Assembly (NCBI GenBank): GCA_907164885.2
Contig: OU015503.1
Coordinates: forward strand, 63,438,222-63,502,221
Reading direction: 5' to 3'
DNA: 64,000 nucleotides
From: Dolomedes plantarius
Lineage: Eukaryota > Arthropoda > Arachnida > Araneae > Dolomedidae
In this document: piece by piece, positions 46,906 to 58,975 of the stretch
Layout of the letters: the number at the start of each line of letters is the position of its first letter
How positions within the stretch are numbered: position 1 is the first letter of the stretch
Program-made: the position numbers and the translations under genes
Notes under the pieces: generated by a model
Databases searched by the model: none
The model's input: the letters and a program-made list of their open reading frames with translations, nothing else
Told to the model about the DNA's origin: nothing

Positions 46906-47519
46906 TGCTCTGTTCCTTTCTGTAGTATTGTTTAAACGTTTACTGTTATTTTTTCGGTTGTATCTCAGCTTGTATGTCTTGTAAAACATCTTGGGGTAAG
47001 GAAGACGTCGTGAGATCCACTTTCGCTTGACAGCCGAAGAGAACCGTGAATGATAAGTTCCCTTAATCCCAGAATGAAAGGCCTTCATAAATTGGACGAA
47101 ACATAGTCCCTCAATCCACGGTTAATTCGTTCATCTTATCCAAATGCCAAATATCTTTCCAATGTCTTGATTAGCACTTTTGACTCTACCATGGCTATGC
47201 TAGTGGCGACACTTGTCATGGACGATTTTCAAAGTCGGCCAGTACTCCCTTAGGTTGCTCACCACGCCATTCGTAAATTCCCTGTCGTTGACAGACTGGA
47301 GAATGGATAGTGCTCCAAGAAACATAAATAAGTCAACGACGATGCACGATACTTATTCTGTCTATGATGTCAGAGCTTTGAGAACCCCTAACTTTGTGAG
47401 ATGATCTTAGTCCAGCCTTATAAACTTGTATTCCCTGTCAGGTTGGGGCTGAATTCAATGAGATCCACCTAACAGCGGGAATTGAAATTAGAAAAAACAA
47501 ACAAACAAAACACCATACA
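46906..47519. other. Unassigned stretch
   Basis: No gene or element ends recognised. Confidence 0.3.
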
Positions 47520-47858
47520 CTACACCACACCTTTTTTGACAACTTTTTGTTTTTTCTGGGACGGTTCACAAAGGTGAATGTAGAGATCAATATGATGACG
47601 TGTAATGAACCTGTACTTGGGTGATAGTTCTTTCAATATTCTGTCGCAGCATCCTTGGTCAATGGACAGATGAGCCTCATGAAATACCTTAAATAGCCCA
47701 GATTCCGTGACGTAAAACTGGATTGCACTCGCGTCTAATTTAACAGGATAAATCTGCCTAATTTTATTCTCTACCACCATCACATTATATCGATTTAGCA
47801 GCCAATAGTCCTGTGGTTTCCTCTCAGCATTCTTCTTAGCCTTTTTCACATAGATCAT
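47520..47858 (-). pseudogene. Ginger/KRBA2-like integrase zinc-binding fragment
   Basis: The frame reads DYWLLNRYNVM, then FYVTESGLFKVFHEAHLSI, CDRILKELSPKYRFIT and LYIHLCEPSQKKQK. This matches my memory of the H2C2 zinc-binding segment of Ginger-type (KRBA2-like) proteins, in which GHGGRDRM and CEPCQKKQ are typical. Here the second His and the last Cys (CEPS) are lost, so the zinc site is broken. No integrase DDE core follows. Upstream 47858-48061 may be its degraded N-terminal part. Confidence 0.6.
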
Positions 47859-48630
47859 TAACTTTTGGTAAGTGTTTCGTTATAAGAACACAGTTTTAAC
47901 AGCATTGGCTCACACTTTATATATTTCTTCGTAGAATCGCCGTTGTATGTCAACATGTTGTGATTCTTGCTCGGACTTTTCATTTTGCTCCGCCATTTTA
48001 ATACAGTACAGTATGGACCAGCGTTTGCTGTGCATAATAAACTCGTGTCATTGCTGAACAAAGAGTGGAGTGAAAATGGTCAAAGTACTCAATGCTCTCC
48101 GTTTGACATCACAATAAAAACGTCACTGGCGGGATTATTTTAAACTCTGCCAGTTTGCCGTTTGGCATTCCATACAATGCTGCGTCATGCTGTGTTATGT
48201 TAGTTGTTGTGTCATTAGTTGATGTGTCATGTTTTTGTTTTCTCTTTTTCTATGTTTTTCGGCTCAGTTGTCTTTGAACTTGCCATTAAAAAATAATATA
48301 CTGACTATCCATAAATTTATGATCAAGCTAAGTTCGATATTATAAATGAAGGTTTATTTTGTGATAATATGATTAACTATTTTAATATTTTGCTATTATT
48401 CATAGGTTATACGTATGGCATTTTCTAATTATCTTTTTAGTTAACTACGACTAATGACTTAGCTCAATTTATAACTATCAATTAATAGCTCAATTGTGCT
48501 GTCATTACTGTAAATCTAGTAGTTTTCTCATAAATAAAATTTTCCTTTTTTTTGTCTATGTTTGGCAGCTGTGAAATTTCAAGTGAACCCTTCTAGACTT
48601 GATGAAACGCTCTAGGAAACTTAAAACATT

Positions 48631-48659
48631 GGTATATAAATAAATAAATAAATAAATAA

Positions 48660-48719
<60 letters not shown>

Positions 48720-48726
48720 ATATATA
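48631..48726. repeat. (TAAA)n followed by (TA)n
   Basis: About eight AAAT units then a TA run of about 60 bp; the pogo-type element at 48729 inserted at its end. Confidence 0.95.
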
Positions 48727-48728
48727 TA

Positions 48729-49679
48729 CCGTAAGATGGGGTTACTTTGCGGTGGATTTTAAGCTTTTTCTTGTGCCAGTCGACCAGTTTTAAAAGCAGC
48801 CAAAAACGAACAATTGCAAAACATTGGTACATCCTTTCCTTACGTAGTAATATATTGCGCGCTGACCTGGATCTTAAATTACCATTGAGAAATTATAGAT
48901 CGAGGTCAAAATTTGTCACAAAGTTTCCCGAGTAATATCTGTGTTTTCGCCTTGAAATCCAAGAGGAAAAATTGCTTGACCCAAAGTTAGACAGTAAAAC
49001 GCTTATCAAAAGCTTGATACACAATTATATACACCTATTCCAAATATTGGATAGCTTTATCTATATCTTGGACATCAGAGACCTCGGGTGCACAGGGCAG
49101 CCATCAGTTCTTTGAGAAGATGAGGAAATTCGTCTTTCGGCAAATTCTGCTCCATCGGGTTGTTTTTTCCAGATAGTCAATACTTATTTCTCTCCAGTGG
49201 TATTTTAGAGAACGGAAAAATGAAACATCGAGCGGCTGAAGGAGGTGGGTCGACATGTGGGTTATTTTGTGACAGTGTCAATGTGTCACAAAGTAACCCC
49301 TTGACCTTTCGATATTTAGGTTATGTTCTCATATCTCTCGGAAATATCAATGCACAAAAGTTATATTGCTCCACAATATAACCAACATCTTGACAATAAA
49401 AATTAATTACTTGTGATAGATAGTTGTATAAGGTGCAAGCCTTCAGCACGAAAATTTTCCGAAGTTTAAGTCAATAGCTTGACAATAGGTTTGAACAATA
49501 CATTAGCCAGAAAAGACGATTGGCGCGCAGAAGCTTCGGACACTGGCCACTAGGTGTCTCTGTATGTCGAACATGCAGTTTGCGCTGTTCTTTGCCTTTC
49601 CGGTATAACGGGCGTGGCGTAATGTAAAATCAAAAATACGAACCAATTACTATGTGTCACAAAGTAACCCCCGTCTTAC

Positions 49680-49681
<2 letters not shown>
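48729..49681. mobile_element. TA-flanked pogo-type non-autonomous element, 953 bp
   Basis: Inverted ends CCGTAAGA(T/C)GGGGTTACTT are flanked by TA (48727-48728 and 49682-49683). The motif TGTGTCACAAAGTAACCCC near the right end recurs internally near 49285 and, more weakly, near 48913 and 49262. The layout (TIR motif repeated inside) is that of 7505-8483 and 8875-10898. No transposase. Confidence 0.8.
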
Positions 49682-49723
<42 letters not shown>

Positions 49724-49735
49724 AAGAGAGAGAGA
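49682..49735. repeat. (TA)n then (GA)n microsatellite
   Basis: TA run of about 40 bp, then AGAGAGAG. Confidence 0.95.
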
Positions 49736-50524
49736 AAGAGATATCTCTAGCGACCTCACGCTAGACAAGCTTGAGGTCTTATATTTGTACGATTTTGCAG
49801 TGCATTAAAATAGGTTCCATTATACTTCTCACAATGTAGTTTTGTACTTACATGTATTTCAAGTACACAAGTAGCAAACTGAATTTACTGACGCAGTTGC
49901 CAACAGTAAGCTCGATGCTGTGAAATAAATATAAATTTCCACTGTAAAGCAACATTTCTTTATCCTTAACTATAGCTGCAATTTCTTTCCCTCTTCAACT
50001 GTACTTCTTACTGTTACAGATACGACGTGGAAGAAGAAAAAAACGTTTATTCATCACCAAAGGGAAGCAAAGAAATAGAAATATATGTAAGTTATATGGG
50101 ATTTTGTGCTGGTTTCTTGTATTGTATAGAGCAAAATATTTTGTTCACCGTTTGAGTTGCTTTTATATTCCAGTTGGTCATAAAAGTTATTTGTGGAAGC
50201 GGCACTGGGATGCATTTGCCGTTATTAATTTAGATAAGAAATATATTTGATGAAAGTAATTTTTTTTTCTCTTAGAGGATTTAATGTTAGTTTTCTTATC
50301 GTGCCGAAGTTGTTATGTTAAAAATAAAGAAAATATCTGCTGCTATTTCTCAGCTTCTTTAAATTATTATATTTTTACGACCGTTTTTCCATTACATTTT
50401 AACAGTGGGGCTGAAAACGTTTACTAACGACAGCAAGAGTTTAATATGTTTGTCATTCCATCTGAAACGTCCCATTTGATAAAATTCAATTTTATTACTG
50501 GATAATTTTATCTAGAAAATTATT
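49736..50524. other. Unassigned AT-rich stretch
   Basis: No feature recognised. Confidence 0.3.
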
Positions 50525-50533
50525 AAAATATCT

Positions 50534-50875
50534 GTTGTTGTTATTGTTACTTAAGTCTCCTGGATGGAGTATTCCAGACCAGGTCCATATCGACTTGAGG
50601 GCTGGAGGGTGCAGCTACGGTATAGAAAGGCACAACATAGGTCGAAGTCCAATTTAGGCACGTGCCTCCTCAATTTTCACCGAACAAACCGAGAGATGAT
50701 CATTTGGAGGCCTCGTACCTTCTTTCATCCTATCTGACTTCATGGAAGGAATTTCGGTTTACGGATTTGAGTAACCATATCCGACTTAGACACGAAGGAA
50801 TTGATTGACATTCGTCAAGATTCGAACCGAGCTTCCAAGCCCAACGCGCTACCACTAAGCTATCTCAGGCCCAGA
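50534..50875 (-). mobile_element. tRNA-derived SINE, second subfamily, full length
   Basis: Minus-strand head GGGCCTGAGATAGCTTAGTG contains a perfect box A (TAGCTTAGTGG), and box B is GGTTCGAATCT. The body matches 39202-39444; the tail is an AAC/AAT-rich simple repeat. The 9-bp duplication AAAATATCT (50525-50533 and 50876-50884) supports retroposition. The head looks like a true tRNA but lacks the acceptor-stem closure of a gene. Confidence 0.85.
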
Positions 50876-50887
50876 AAAATATCTTTT

Positions 50888-51060
50888 CGGGTATAATGAA
50901 AATAATTATAAGATAAAAATAACTTTTTTAATACCATGGTTTTAAATTTTCTGTTGAATCATATGAACTTGACAATTGTATGTATTAACTAGCTGAAAAC
51001 CCGCACTTCGCTACGGAGTACATTCAAATTAAATACAACGGTCAATGTATGCAATTAATG

Positions 51061-51098
<38 letters not shown>

Positions 51099-51990
51099 AT
51101 AAATACGACGATCAATGTATACAATTGATGTAAAAAAACATATTTATAAAAAAATCGTAAGAGATATTTTTATAGACAAAATAATGTCCAATCATCTGCC
51201 GCATTAGAAAGAAAAAAAATATTTTTTGTAAATTTAGTTTTTATGCACGTGACGATAAATTTATTTAAAGTACCAGAAAAAGAAATCACGTGATCAGCAT
51301 TTAATAAATTAAATTCTAAAAAATTAATCTTTAAAAATTCACGAAAAATCAGAAAAGGGATGTAAAGATTCGAAAAAGATCTCATTTTGAAGGAATTTTT
51401 ATGATCTTTCTCGTGATATAAATTTTATAACCCTAAATTTATTTTAAATGCAAACTTAAAAAAAGTTACAAAAACAGATTAAAAATTTAATTTAAAAAAA
51501 TCTAAGAAGAATTTTTCAAAAATCTTTCTTAGTGCATCCCTACACTATAAGAAGAATCGCCATGCAAAATTTCAGCCCGTTAGGTCCAGCGGTTTGGTCT
51601 GTGCGTTGTATGTCAGTCAGTGAATGAGTCAGTTACGGAACTGTTTTATATACAGAGATAAATGCTTTTTAAAATTTTTTGATGAATTATCCCATCAACT
51701 TGAAAGAAAATGAAGTTAATTGGAAGTTAACTTGCGTTTAAATTTTCGTTCGCGTCAGATAGATGGCTGCACCTGTCTACAAAACAAAATTACATGAAAA
51801 AGAATTCAATCTGCTTAGAGATGGCTAAAAATACTAAAATAATGCATTGTCGTGTTCTGAGCTATTTTGAAAGTTTCAAATGTCTAGCTAGTCGGGAAGT
51901 TAGTTAAAAATCGATTGCAAGATTTGTACTTGACACACACACACACAAACAAGCAAACAAACAAACAAGAAAGCGAGTTAATAAAAACAT
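50888..51990 (+). repeat. Dispersed repeat R2, copy 3, interrupted
   Basis: R2 text runs to 50988, is interrupted by the Helitron-like element, and resumes at 51659 without loss or duplication, ending in CA and CAAA repeats near 51940-51975. Confidence 0.75.
50989..51658 (+). mobile_element. Helitron-like element, compact intact-looking copy, 670 bp
   Basis: It starts CTAGCTGAAAACCCGCACTT and ends CAGTTACGGAACTG, TTTTATATACAGAGA. The host repeat R2 gives the empty site GTATTAATAAATGC (41523-41536); the occupied site is GTATTAA, element, TAAATGC. The insertion is therefore between A and T with no duplication. There is a central (TA)n tract at 51065-51092. No protein. This is the shortest complete member seen and a good family reference. 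Confidence 0.78.
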
Positions 51991-53510
51991 GGTAAAATAA
52001 AAAAAGTGATATTAGACCTATTTTAACTTACGTTTGGATCAGCATGGTCCTGTGCAGCTGATATTAATATTAAAATTATTGGTACTGTTAAAAAAAACAC
52101 AATTTACCTAAATCGTCAGAGCATCGTGTTCTTTTTAAAAATGTTGAAATTTATAGGGTGCTAGGTCTCCCTACTGTTCAAAATTTTCTCCTATAACTTG
52201 CGATTAACTGTCATAACTTAAACGATAATGAAATACTCTTAAATATTCTATAGCAACAGTTAGGAGTCATAAAAAGAGAAACGGAAAAGAACACTTAGAA
52301 ATGGAAAAATACAGATGGAGTTCGTAGGTATAGAATTAATGAATGGGGGACATTACCAATATATATATAGACAGACAGACACGCAGACACACACACACTT
52401 ATATCTTTCTATCGATCTGTCTCTCTCTCTCTCTATATATAGATATATATATAGATAGATAGATAGATATATCTATATTTATAAACATATGTTACCGCTA
52501 AAGTGCAGATATCAGTTAATGTGCACATTACCTAGCTAATCTGCAGATTAACTTATTTGCTCCGTTGAAGTGCGAAAAATTGTTTCATTTCTCAGATTAC
52601 CTAGGTAATCTGCAAATTACCTAGATAATCTGCACATTACCTACTAAGCCCTCGTTAAAGTGAAAATAAGATCTTTGCTGGAACAGCAGCAACGGTTCTG
52701 AGTGCTTATATTAACATAATGTTATTTATTTTTCGATATGTAAAGAATCAATTTAATACAATCAAACAATCAACAAATTAGTTGATAGAATCAATCATCA
52801 ATCAATTAAAAAACCCTAATAGAAAGAATAAAACGGTTTAAAATATTATTACAATTAAGGAAATGAATTTGCAGAACGTATGATAAAATTATGATTACTT
52901 ATTGGTGCAATCTAAAGATTGGTGACACTTCAAATTACATATGAATTGGTTTTTGCTACAAGCACACCTATTTGTGGTACATTTAGATTTGCAGTCTCAT
53001 TTTCTGAAACCCTGCCCAGTACCAAGGGATTGTTTTATTGCTGTTTAACGTAAATATATTTCTACAGCAGGGACATCTTCTTTCGTTAAAAATCTCTCTT
53101 TGCAAACACTGAATTCAGATCTTGCAAACAATTGTTTTAAGATACCCCTTTGAGTACTAAGTTTATAAAAGACATCCTCATATCATCGAATGTTCGAAAG
53201 CGCGTAATAGCTGACTCACGCATGCCACAAGATACTTCGCCTGCGTAATTGCAGAGCGTGAAAAAGAACAAAGCATTGATTAGAGTTGTCCGCCATTGGC
53301 CGAAGTCACGTGTCGGGAGCTGAGAGATGATGGGAACTTGGCGCATATTTAATTGACTTTTAACTAGTGTAATAAAGAAAGTCTTTAATTGTTATTAAAG
53401 TCGTAGTTCTTTGCTACAGGCCTTAATGATGACTGTGTTTTAGATTATTTAATTAGATAAAGGTTACGCGGTGGAAGCACCGTGTCATATACACATACAC
53501 ACACACACAT

Positions 53511-53559
<49 letters not shown>

Positions 53560-53757
53560 GCGCACCCTTTTCTTGACGAAGAAATGTGAAATGTACACGT
53601 GCGATGCTCTTATCTTTTTGAAGTCATTTATTGGAAGGATTTTCCCAAGTCTTTGAATTGACTAGCTATAAGGGAAACAATATGTGTGAAAGGAAAATCC
53701 TTGAGGGAGTAAATAATTCCTGGTGCCTTAAAGAATCCAGTAAGTCGTTTAGTTTGG
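51991..53757. other. Unassigned region with palindromic AATCTGCA/ATTACCTAG cluster
   Basis: Microsatellites lie at 52370-52480 and 53490-53555. From 52500 to 52650 the motifs TAATCTGCA and ATTACCTAG repeat in both orientations (CAGATTACCTAGGTAATCTG is a perfect palindrome near 52597). This may be one end of an unrecognised element; no partner end was found. Confidence 0.4.
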
Positions 53758-54199
53758 GACATGTTAAGATCTCATCTAACGGATAATATGAATAAATTGA
53801 TGAGAGAGGGTAACACAGACATGACAGTTATTCCAGGCGGATTAACGTCATTAGTTGAGCCTTTATATGTGTGTATCAATAAACCAGTCAAAGAAAATTT
53901 AAAACGACAGTGGAACACTTAGATGTGTGAAGGTGAAAAAACATTTGCACCAGGAGGCCAAATGCGTCATGCCAGTATAGAAATAGTGTGTGAGTGGATA
54001 ATAAAAGCATGGGATGAAATTAAAACTGACATGATTCAAAAGTCATTTAAAAAGTGTAGCACATCTAACAATCTAGATGGAACCGAAGATGATCATTTAT
54101 TTATGGATTAAAGTAACAGCGGAAACAGAATTCGTTGATGTGCCTGAAGATATAATGGAAGACGAATATGTCGAACTATTCATGTTATCTGATAATTAA
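53758..54199 (+). pseudogene. pogo/CENP-B-like transposase fragment
   Basis: It reads LRSHLTDNMNKLMREGNTD, then VIPGGLTSLVEPLYVCINK and LKRQWNT, a TAG stop where Trp is expected, then MCEGEKTF, MRHASIEIVCEWI and FKKCSTSNNLDGTEDDHLF. A frameshift follows before EDEYVELF. This is the last third of a DDE_1 (pogo-like) transposase, including the GGLTS..PLDV-type block. It belongs to a different pogo lineage from 9303-10578. Confidence 0.82.
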
Positions 54200-54946
54200 A
54201 ATTTTTAAGTTCATAAGTAATGTCATTTCTTTTAAATTAACATCATTTAGGTAGTATAATAATGTAAACAATTCAACAGAAACTAAAAATTCATAAAGCG
54301 GGCATAGACTGCAGAACAAATTAACTGAAAAACTACCCTAGCGTTGAAAACTTTTAACTTTTCAGTAAAAGATTGCGCAGTTGCAGCAAATCCTCATAAT
54401 GAAAACGGACAAATAAAACTGAAACTAAATATTCCAACAGAGCTAGATAATTATAGGAAGAATGTAGACAAAAAATAAACAGAAATTAAGCACTCAGGGC
54501 TCTACGCACCATAAGACAAAATTCTGTAGTAGTGCCGGAACTAAACCAGAAATCGAGGTAACCGACTGGTCCTGTCATCAGGGAGCCTAACAAAATCAGT
54601 TACCTCATAGGGGAACTTTCTGAATAGGATGCATGTCTAACCAAAAGACATCCCAAGGCCCCGAGATCCCCATTGAAACAGATAATCAATAGCAAATGAA
54701 AAGACATAGACAACTTACAGTAAGGGCTCAACGCACCATACATGAAAGTACACATACAATCCTAAAGAACAAAAATGAAAAGACAGAAGTACACAAAGAC
54801 AGGAATGCAAAGATGCTTACTTACCCTAATTGAGTGAGTGACGGTTATAGTCAGACGGCAGCAAATTTTTACCCTAGGAGTTACGTCACTGTAGCAAAAC
54901 CCCAGCGCCACACCCCATTGAAGTTTAAAGAAAGTATGATTTTTAA
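54200..54946. repeat. Region including 200-bp block shared with 46545-46760
   Basis: 54470-54665 repeats, at roughly 85 percent by eye, a block in the hAT element at 45944 (AGTGCCGGAACT, CATCAGGGAGCCTAAC, GGGGAACTTTCTGAATAGGA, CCAAGGCCCCGAG). It lies downstream, in minus-strand terms, of the reverse transcriptase remnant and may be its 3' region. Nothing else recognised. Confidence 0.5.
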
Positions 54947-55805
54947 TTAGCTATTTTTAATTTTAATTTTTATATCCAGATAAGCCGCATAATGATTATT
55001 TTCACTAGTCCTGTTTAAAGTTAATTCCTTTGGGTAGATTTGATTTAGAAATTCCAAATAGCTACAGTTACAAATTATGAGGTCATCAATATACCTAAAT
55101 CCGGTAACATTATTTGAGTTAAGAAATTTAATTTTGTAAGAATGTAAGAAAATGTTTGCAAAGGCGCTAGAAAAGCTATTACCCATTGGAATACCCTTTA
55201 TCTGTTTAAAGAAACCCATGCCATTAAAGAGGTAGTTTTCAAAAATATTAAACTTACATAGATCAATCCAGTCACATTTTAAGATTAAAGTACTACCCAG
55301 GTAGGCATCATAAATTTCTGAGCAGATATTCATTAAGTTATCATGGGGTATACAAGTAAAAAGGTTTTCAAAATCAAACGTGTGTATGCTTTCTATATTC
55401 TTAGTCTTTAAAAATTGTAGAACATCCTGATTATTCTTTATAAGAAAGCTATTTTTGGTAACCCTGATTTTATTTAGAAGGATTTTTAAATAGCTAAATA
55501 AATTTTACTGAACAAAGTGTTATAACAATTTGTACTACAAGTAACGAACTTTAATTTAGTAGGTACATTAGGAAATTTAATGGTGAGAAAAAGGTAAGGG
55601 TAATTTAGGCTATTAATCTTAAATTTTTTTCTAAAGGCTAATATTCTATTATCTATTTCTATCTTGGTAAAGTTAATTTTTTGATATGTATTGTTTGAGT
55701 TGTACTCCCTAGAAATTAATTGCTTGAAATAATCCTTACACTTAAAACCAAAGTTATTGGCAGCCTTATCTACAACAGTTATACACTGGTTATCAAAAGT
55801 TAAGA
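54947..55805 (-). pseudogene. Penelope-like reverse transcriptase fragment
   Basis: In order on the minus strand: VVDKAANNFGFKCKDYFKQ, YPYLFLTIKFPN and LKFVTCST (fingers region); after a one-base frameshift near 55500, HTFDFENLFTCIPHDNL (motif A), FKQIKGIPMGNSFSSAFAN (motif B) and GFRYIDDLIICN (motif C, catalytic Asp pair), then LTLNRTSENNHYAAYLDIK. The DKAxNN...GIPMG...YIDD pattern is that of Penelope-group elements; assignment between that group and other reverse transcriptases is by memory. The C-terminus (thumb, possible GIY-YIG) is absent. Confidence 0.75.
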
Positions 55806-57086
55806 AAAAGCAGTTGAGATGTGAAAGCAAGAATTTTACGCTTGTGTAGGTGTTCCCCAGACATACCAACGTCCTGGTTGAAGGAACAATATAAACAATG
55901 ATTCGTCGGACCAAACGCCGATTTTCTACATATTACTCGACCAGGATTTGCGCTCGTGGCCTTATTGTGGGTGATAATTGTATTGGCCTCTACTACAAGT
56001 GGCTTGGGAATAGCTACTCTTCCGTAAATGCTTTGTTTGTGAAGTTCCCTTCTACCTCTAATGATTGATACCGGAACATGCAGATGCAGATTGAGATCTT
56101 CGGTCATTTTGGTTGCAGTTGTTTTCTTTCTTCATGTCGCAATCCGCTTCAATACCTCGTCCGTCTCTTTCACTTAGCTCTCCCTTTCGTCCACTATTCT
56201 GTTTGGCAGAGGATGTTTTTCCGTGCACTCTGTATGTTGTCATGACTTTCGATACCATAGCTCGAAAAACACCCATTAACCTGGGGGTTCCAGTAACAGA
56301 TAATTTAATATAAACGTGATCCAATAATTTGCCCTTTTTACAAGGTCTGCAAGGTTTGACATTTTACGCTGTTCCCCCAAAAAGCAACGGTGCCCTTAGC
56401 TTCATTACTGCCACCTGACAGTAGAATAATCCATACACTATATTATATAAAATAATACCGGTGAGCAGACGTGAATTTTAAGGAATACGAAGAACATTCA
56501 TAAACACCACTAATATTGATAGGTGTTTCCATTATTTTGATAACCATCTGTATATATATGTCAAAATATAACTGAGATGCACGGGGGGGGGGGCTTTAAA
56601 ATAGTAAGAAATTAACAATCATTTTTAACAGAGCGCGTGTATTCTGAAGGAAAATATTCCTTTTAGCAGCGACAGTCTAGTCGAAAACGCGGGCGATTCT
56701 AGCGAAAGGGTTTATTATTAGAATAGTACAAGATTTTGGCGCGGAGAGAAAGTGAACGTCAGCGGAAATGCTTTCCAGATGCTTGAAGAGAGGCATCTGC
56801 ACATGCACTGGACGGCATAAACTCTAGAGAGAGTAGGTTTTTGGCGGCAGATTGATGGGGATTCTCGTTGACCGCGGGAGCTCGCGGATACGTGCCGAGG
56901 AAATAAACAAACTGGCTACGTGAAAGAAATTACCCTGGTGCGTGGTTATTTCAAGAAACGCAATAAATAAGGATTAAAGATTATTGACTGTCTTGTGATC
57001 ATTGCCGGCCATTCGCCAAAGTAATTAAAGAATATGATGACTGCAAAAAGAATATTTAAGCAAGGGTGAAAACGACGCCCCTGTCA
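55806..57086. other. Unassigned region upstream of the reverse transcriptase piece
   Basis: Minus-strand open frames at 55793-56107 and 56058-56324 may be degraded N-terminal parts of the retroelement but show no motif I know. A G10 tract lies at 56583. The 56630-57000 part is less AT-rich with AATAAA signals and could be an old LTR; no ends identified. Confidence 0.3.
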
Positions 57087-57116
57087 TATATATATAAATA
57101 TAAATAAATAAATAAA

Positions 57117-57148
<32 letters not shown>

Positions 57149-57155
57149 CATATAC

Positions 57156-57210
<55 letters not shown>

Positions 57211-57228
57211 CATATATATATATATATA
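57087..57228. repeat. (TA)n/(CATA)n microsatellite
   Basis: Long mixed TA and TATACA run, probably hypervariable. Confidence 0.95.
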
Positions 57229-57985
57229 ACAATAGTGCAAGTTATCAATTAACTAAATACAACCGTTAATACAAGCCGTAAAATAATGCCTCCAGAACAT
57301 TTCAAAGATCGAATTTACTCGGAATAATAATTTCGCGAAAATCTTAATTATGTTGTGAGATTAAGAGAAAAAATATTAAAAGAAAGCATAAAACCAACTC
57401 TTTGCAACTTGCTCTCATTTGAGACAGAAATTAATATCGCGAGATTAAATCCTAGATAATGGCAGCGTAATTAGCTGTCACCACGTACAAGCTTAAAATG
57501 AAAGAAATTGTTTCATTTTTTTCTTCCTTCCAAAAGATGCCAACGGCTTGAGAGGTGGTTATAATAATTTTCTTTAATCACTCTATTAAAGTTTGAATGC
57601 TATAAATTTTTCAAGAAGCTCGTTCAGAAATTTTGTATTACGTGGAAGCGGCCAAATTTATGAATTCAATTTAAATAAGAGATGTTATCAAATGCTTTTT
57701 AAAACATTAATGAACATTATATGTGTATGTATTAAACATTTATTAAACTTATGTAGCTAAAGGTGCAATTATGTGTTTTACTGATTGAATATTGCAAACT
57801 AAAAGTAATGCTGAATTTAAAATATTTATCGACATTCCATGATGTTTATAACTCGGCATTGTAAACAGGGGTAAAAATTTACATGTTTCAAAGATTTTAT
57901 AATGCAGCCTAAAATAAATGCTAATCAAAAAATAAGTATAACAGGTATCTGATTTGATATTAAAGATAAACCGTTATTTAATCCA
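57229..57985. repeat. Block shared with the right end of the window
   Basis: 57235-57440 is similar in order and wording to 63780-64000 (GTGCAAGTTATC(A/C)ATTA, ACATTTCAAAG, TTTGAGACAGAAATTA region). Both copies abut long (TA)n. The element type is not recognised. Confidence 0.5.
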
Positions 57986-57998
57986 TTTTATATATATA

Positions 57999-58434
57999 TA
58001 TAGAGTTTCTATACTCACTTCTACCCAGACTTGGGTGTATATAATTTGAAGTGGCACTCTATTTGAATTTGAAGCAAACACAGTTTATACATGAAACAAT
58101 GTTTATTGAATTCGTTGCACATATAATTGGCTTTTACAGCAATAAGCATGCGTACTACTTGTACGGAATGTCTAAACACAGCTTTCAAGAACAATATATT
58201 TTTATACTCACGAACAGTAAGTCAAACCAGCAGTACTGCCATGTAAACTTCTGGCCCGCTAAGCACTAGCGCAGGATAACACCTTTTCAACCTTAACAAC
58301 CTCCTCCTTCTTCATTAATGACGCTGCGTGGTATTTATACTAAGCGCGTATGCCGAAATTAGCATATCTAAAGCAGCTTCTTTAATTCACTCAAAAGTTC
58401 GATTCTTGTGAATCGAATCTTGTGTATACCTTAC
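57999..58434 (-). repeat. 3' LTR of copy B
   Basis: 436 bp, near-identical to 61129-61564. Confidence 0.9.
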
Positions 58435-58975
58435 ACTGGCCTCCCTCGAAAAAAAAAATTAGGTAACTGAGGTCTGAACGGCTTCAGTTAACTAATTGAA
58501 AACGCGTGCTGGTCTGACTTTTTACATAATGGGTGGCAAAGCCAAAAAACCTTCCACACGTTGTGTGGGGGAAAAACGCCACTACCATTTTACAAAACTA
58601 ACCCCGAAGGGTCCAGGTGACACCATCACACAGTGGATTTGCAGAGTTGCGGATACTGGGCTGGCCAACTGCGCCCTAAAAAACTTATTTTAGTTAAAAT
58701 TGTCAACACAATTGCACAGCATGACATTTCTTGACTGTTTGTATCTGCTCTCCCCCAATTTATAATGCACATGTGTCATGATTTGTGAAGTTAGTACATT
58801 AGTGGTTAATTGGTATATTGTGCAGTATGTATTTTTTTCCTAGTCACTACATGTCCCCTTCAAAAATTTATAAAACAACAGTATGCCTTTTTTTTTCAGT
58901 GGCTCACTCCTTCCCCTGAAAATGTTTACACAGTATATACAATGGGGAACTTCAAACCAATTTGGTTCGGTTTTA

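Noticed and set aside
50820..50870. tRNA gene on the minus strand
   Set aside because: Perfect A and B boxes, but no closing acceptor stem; it is continuous with a SINE body and has a target duplication.
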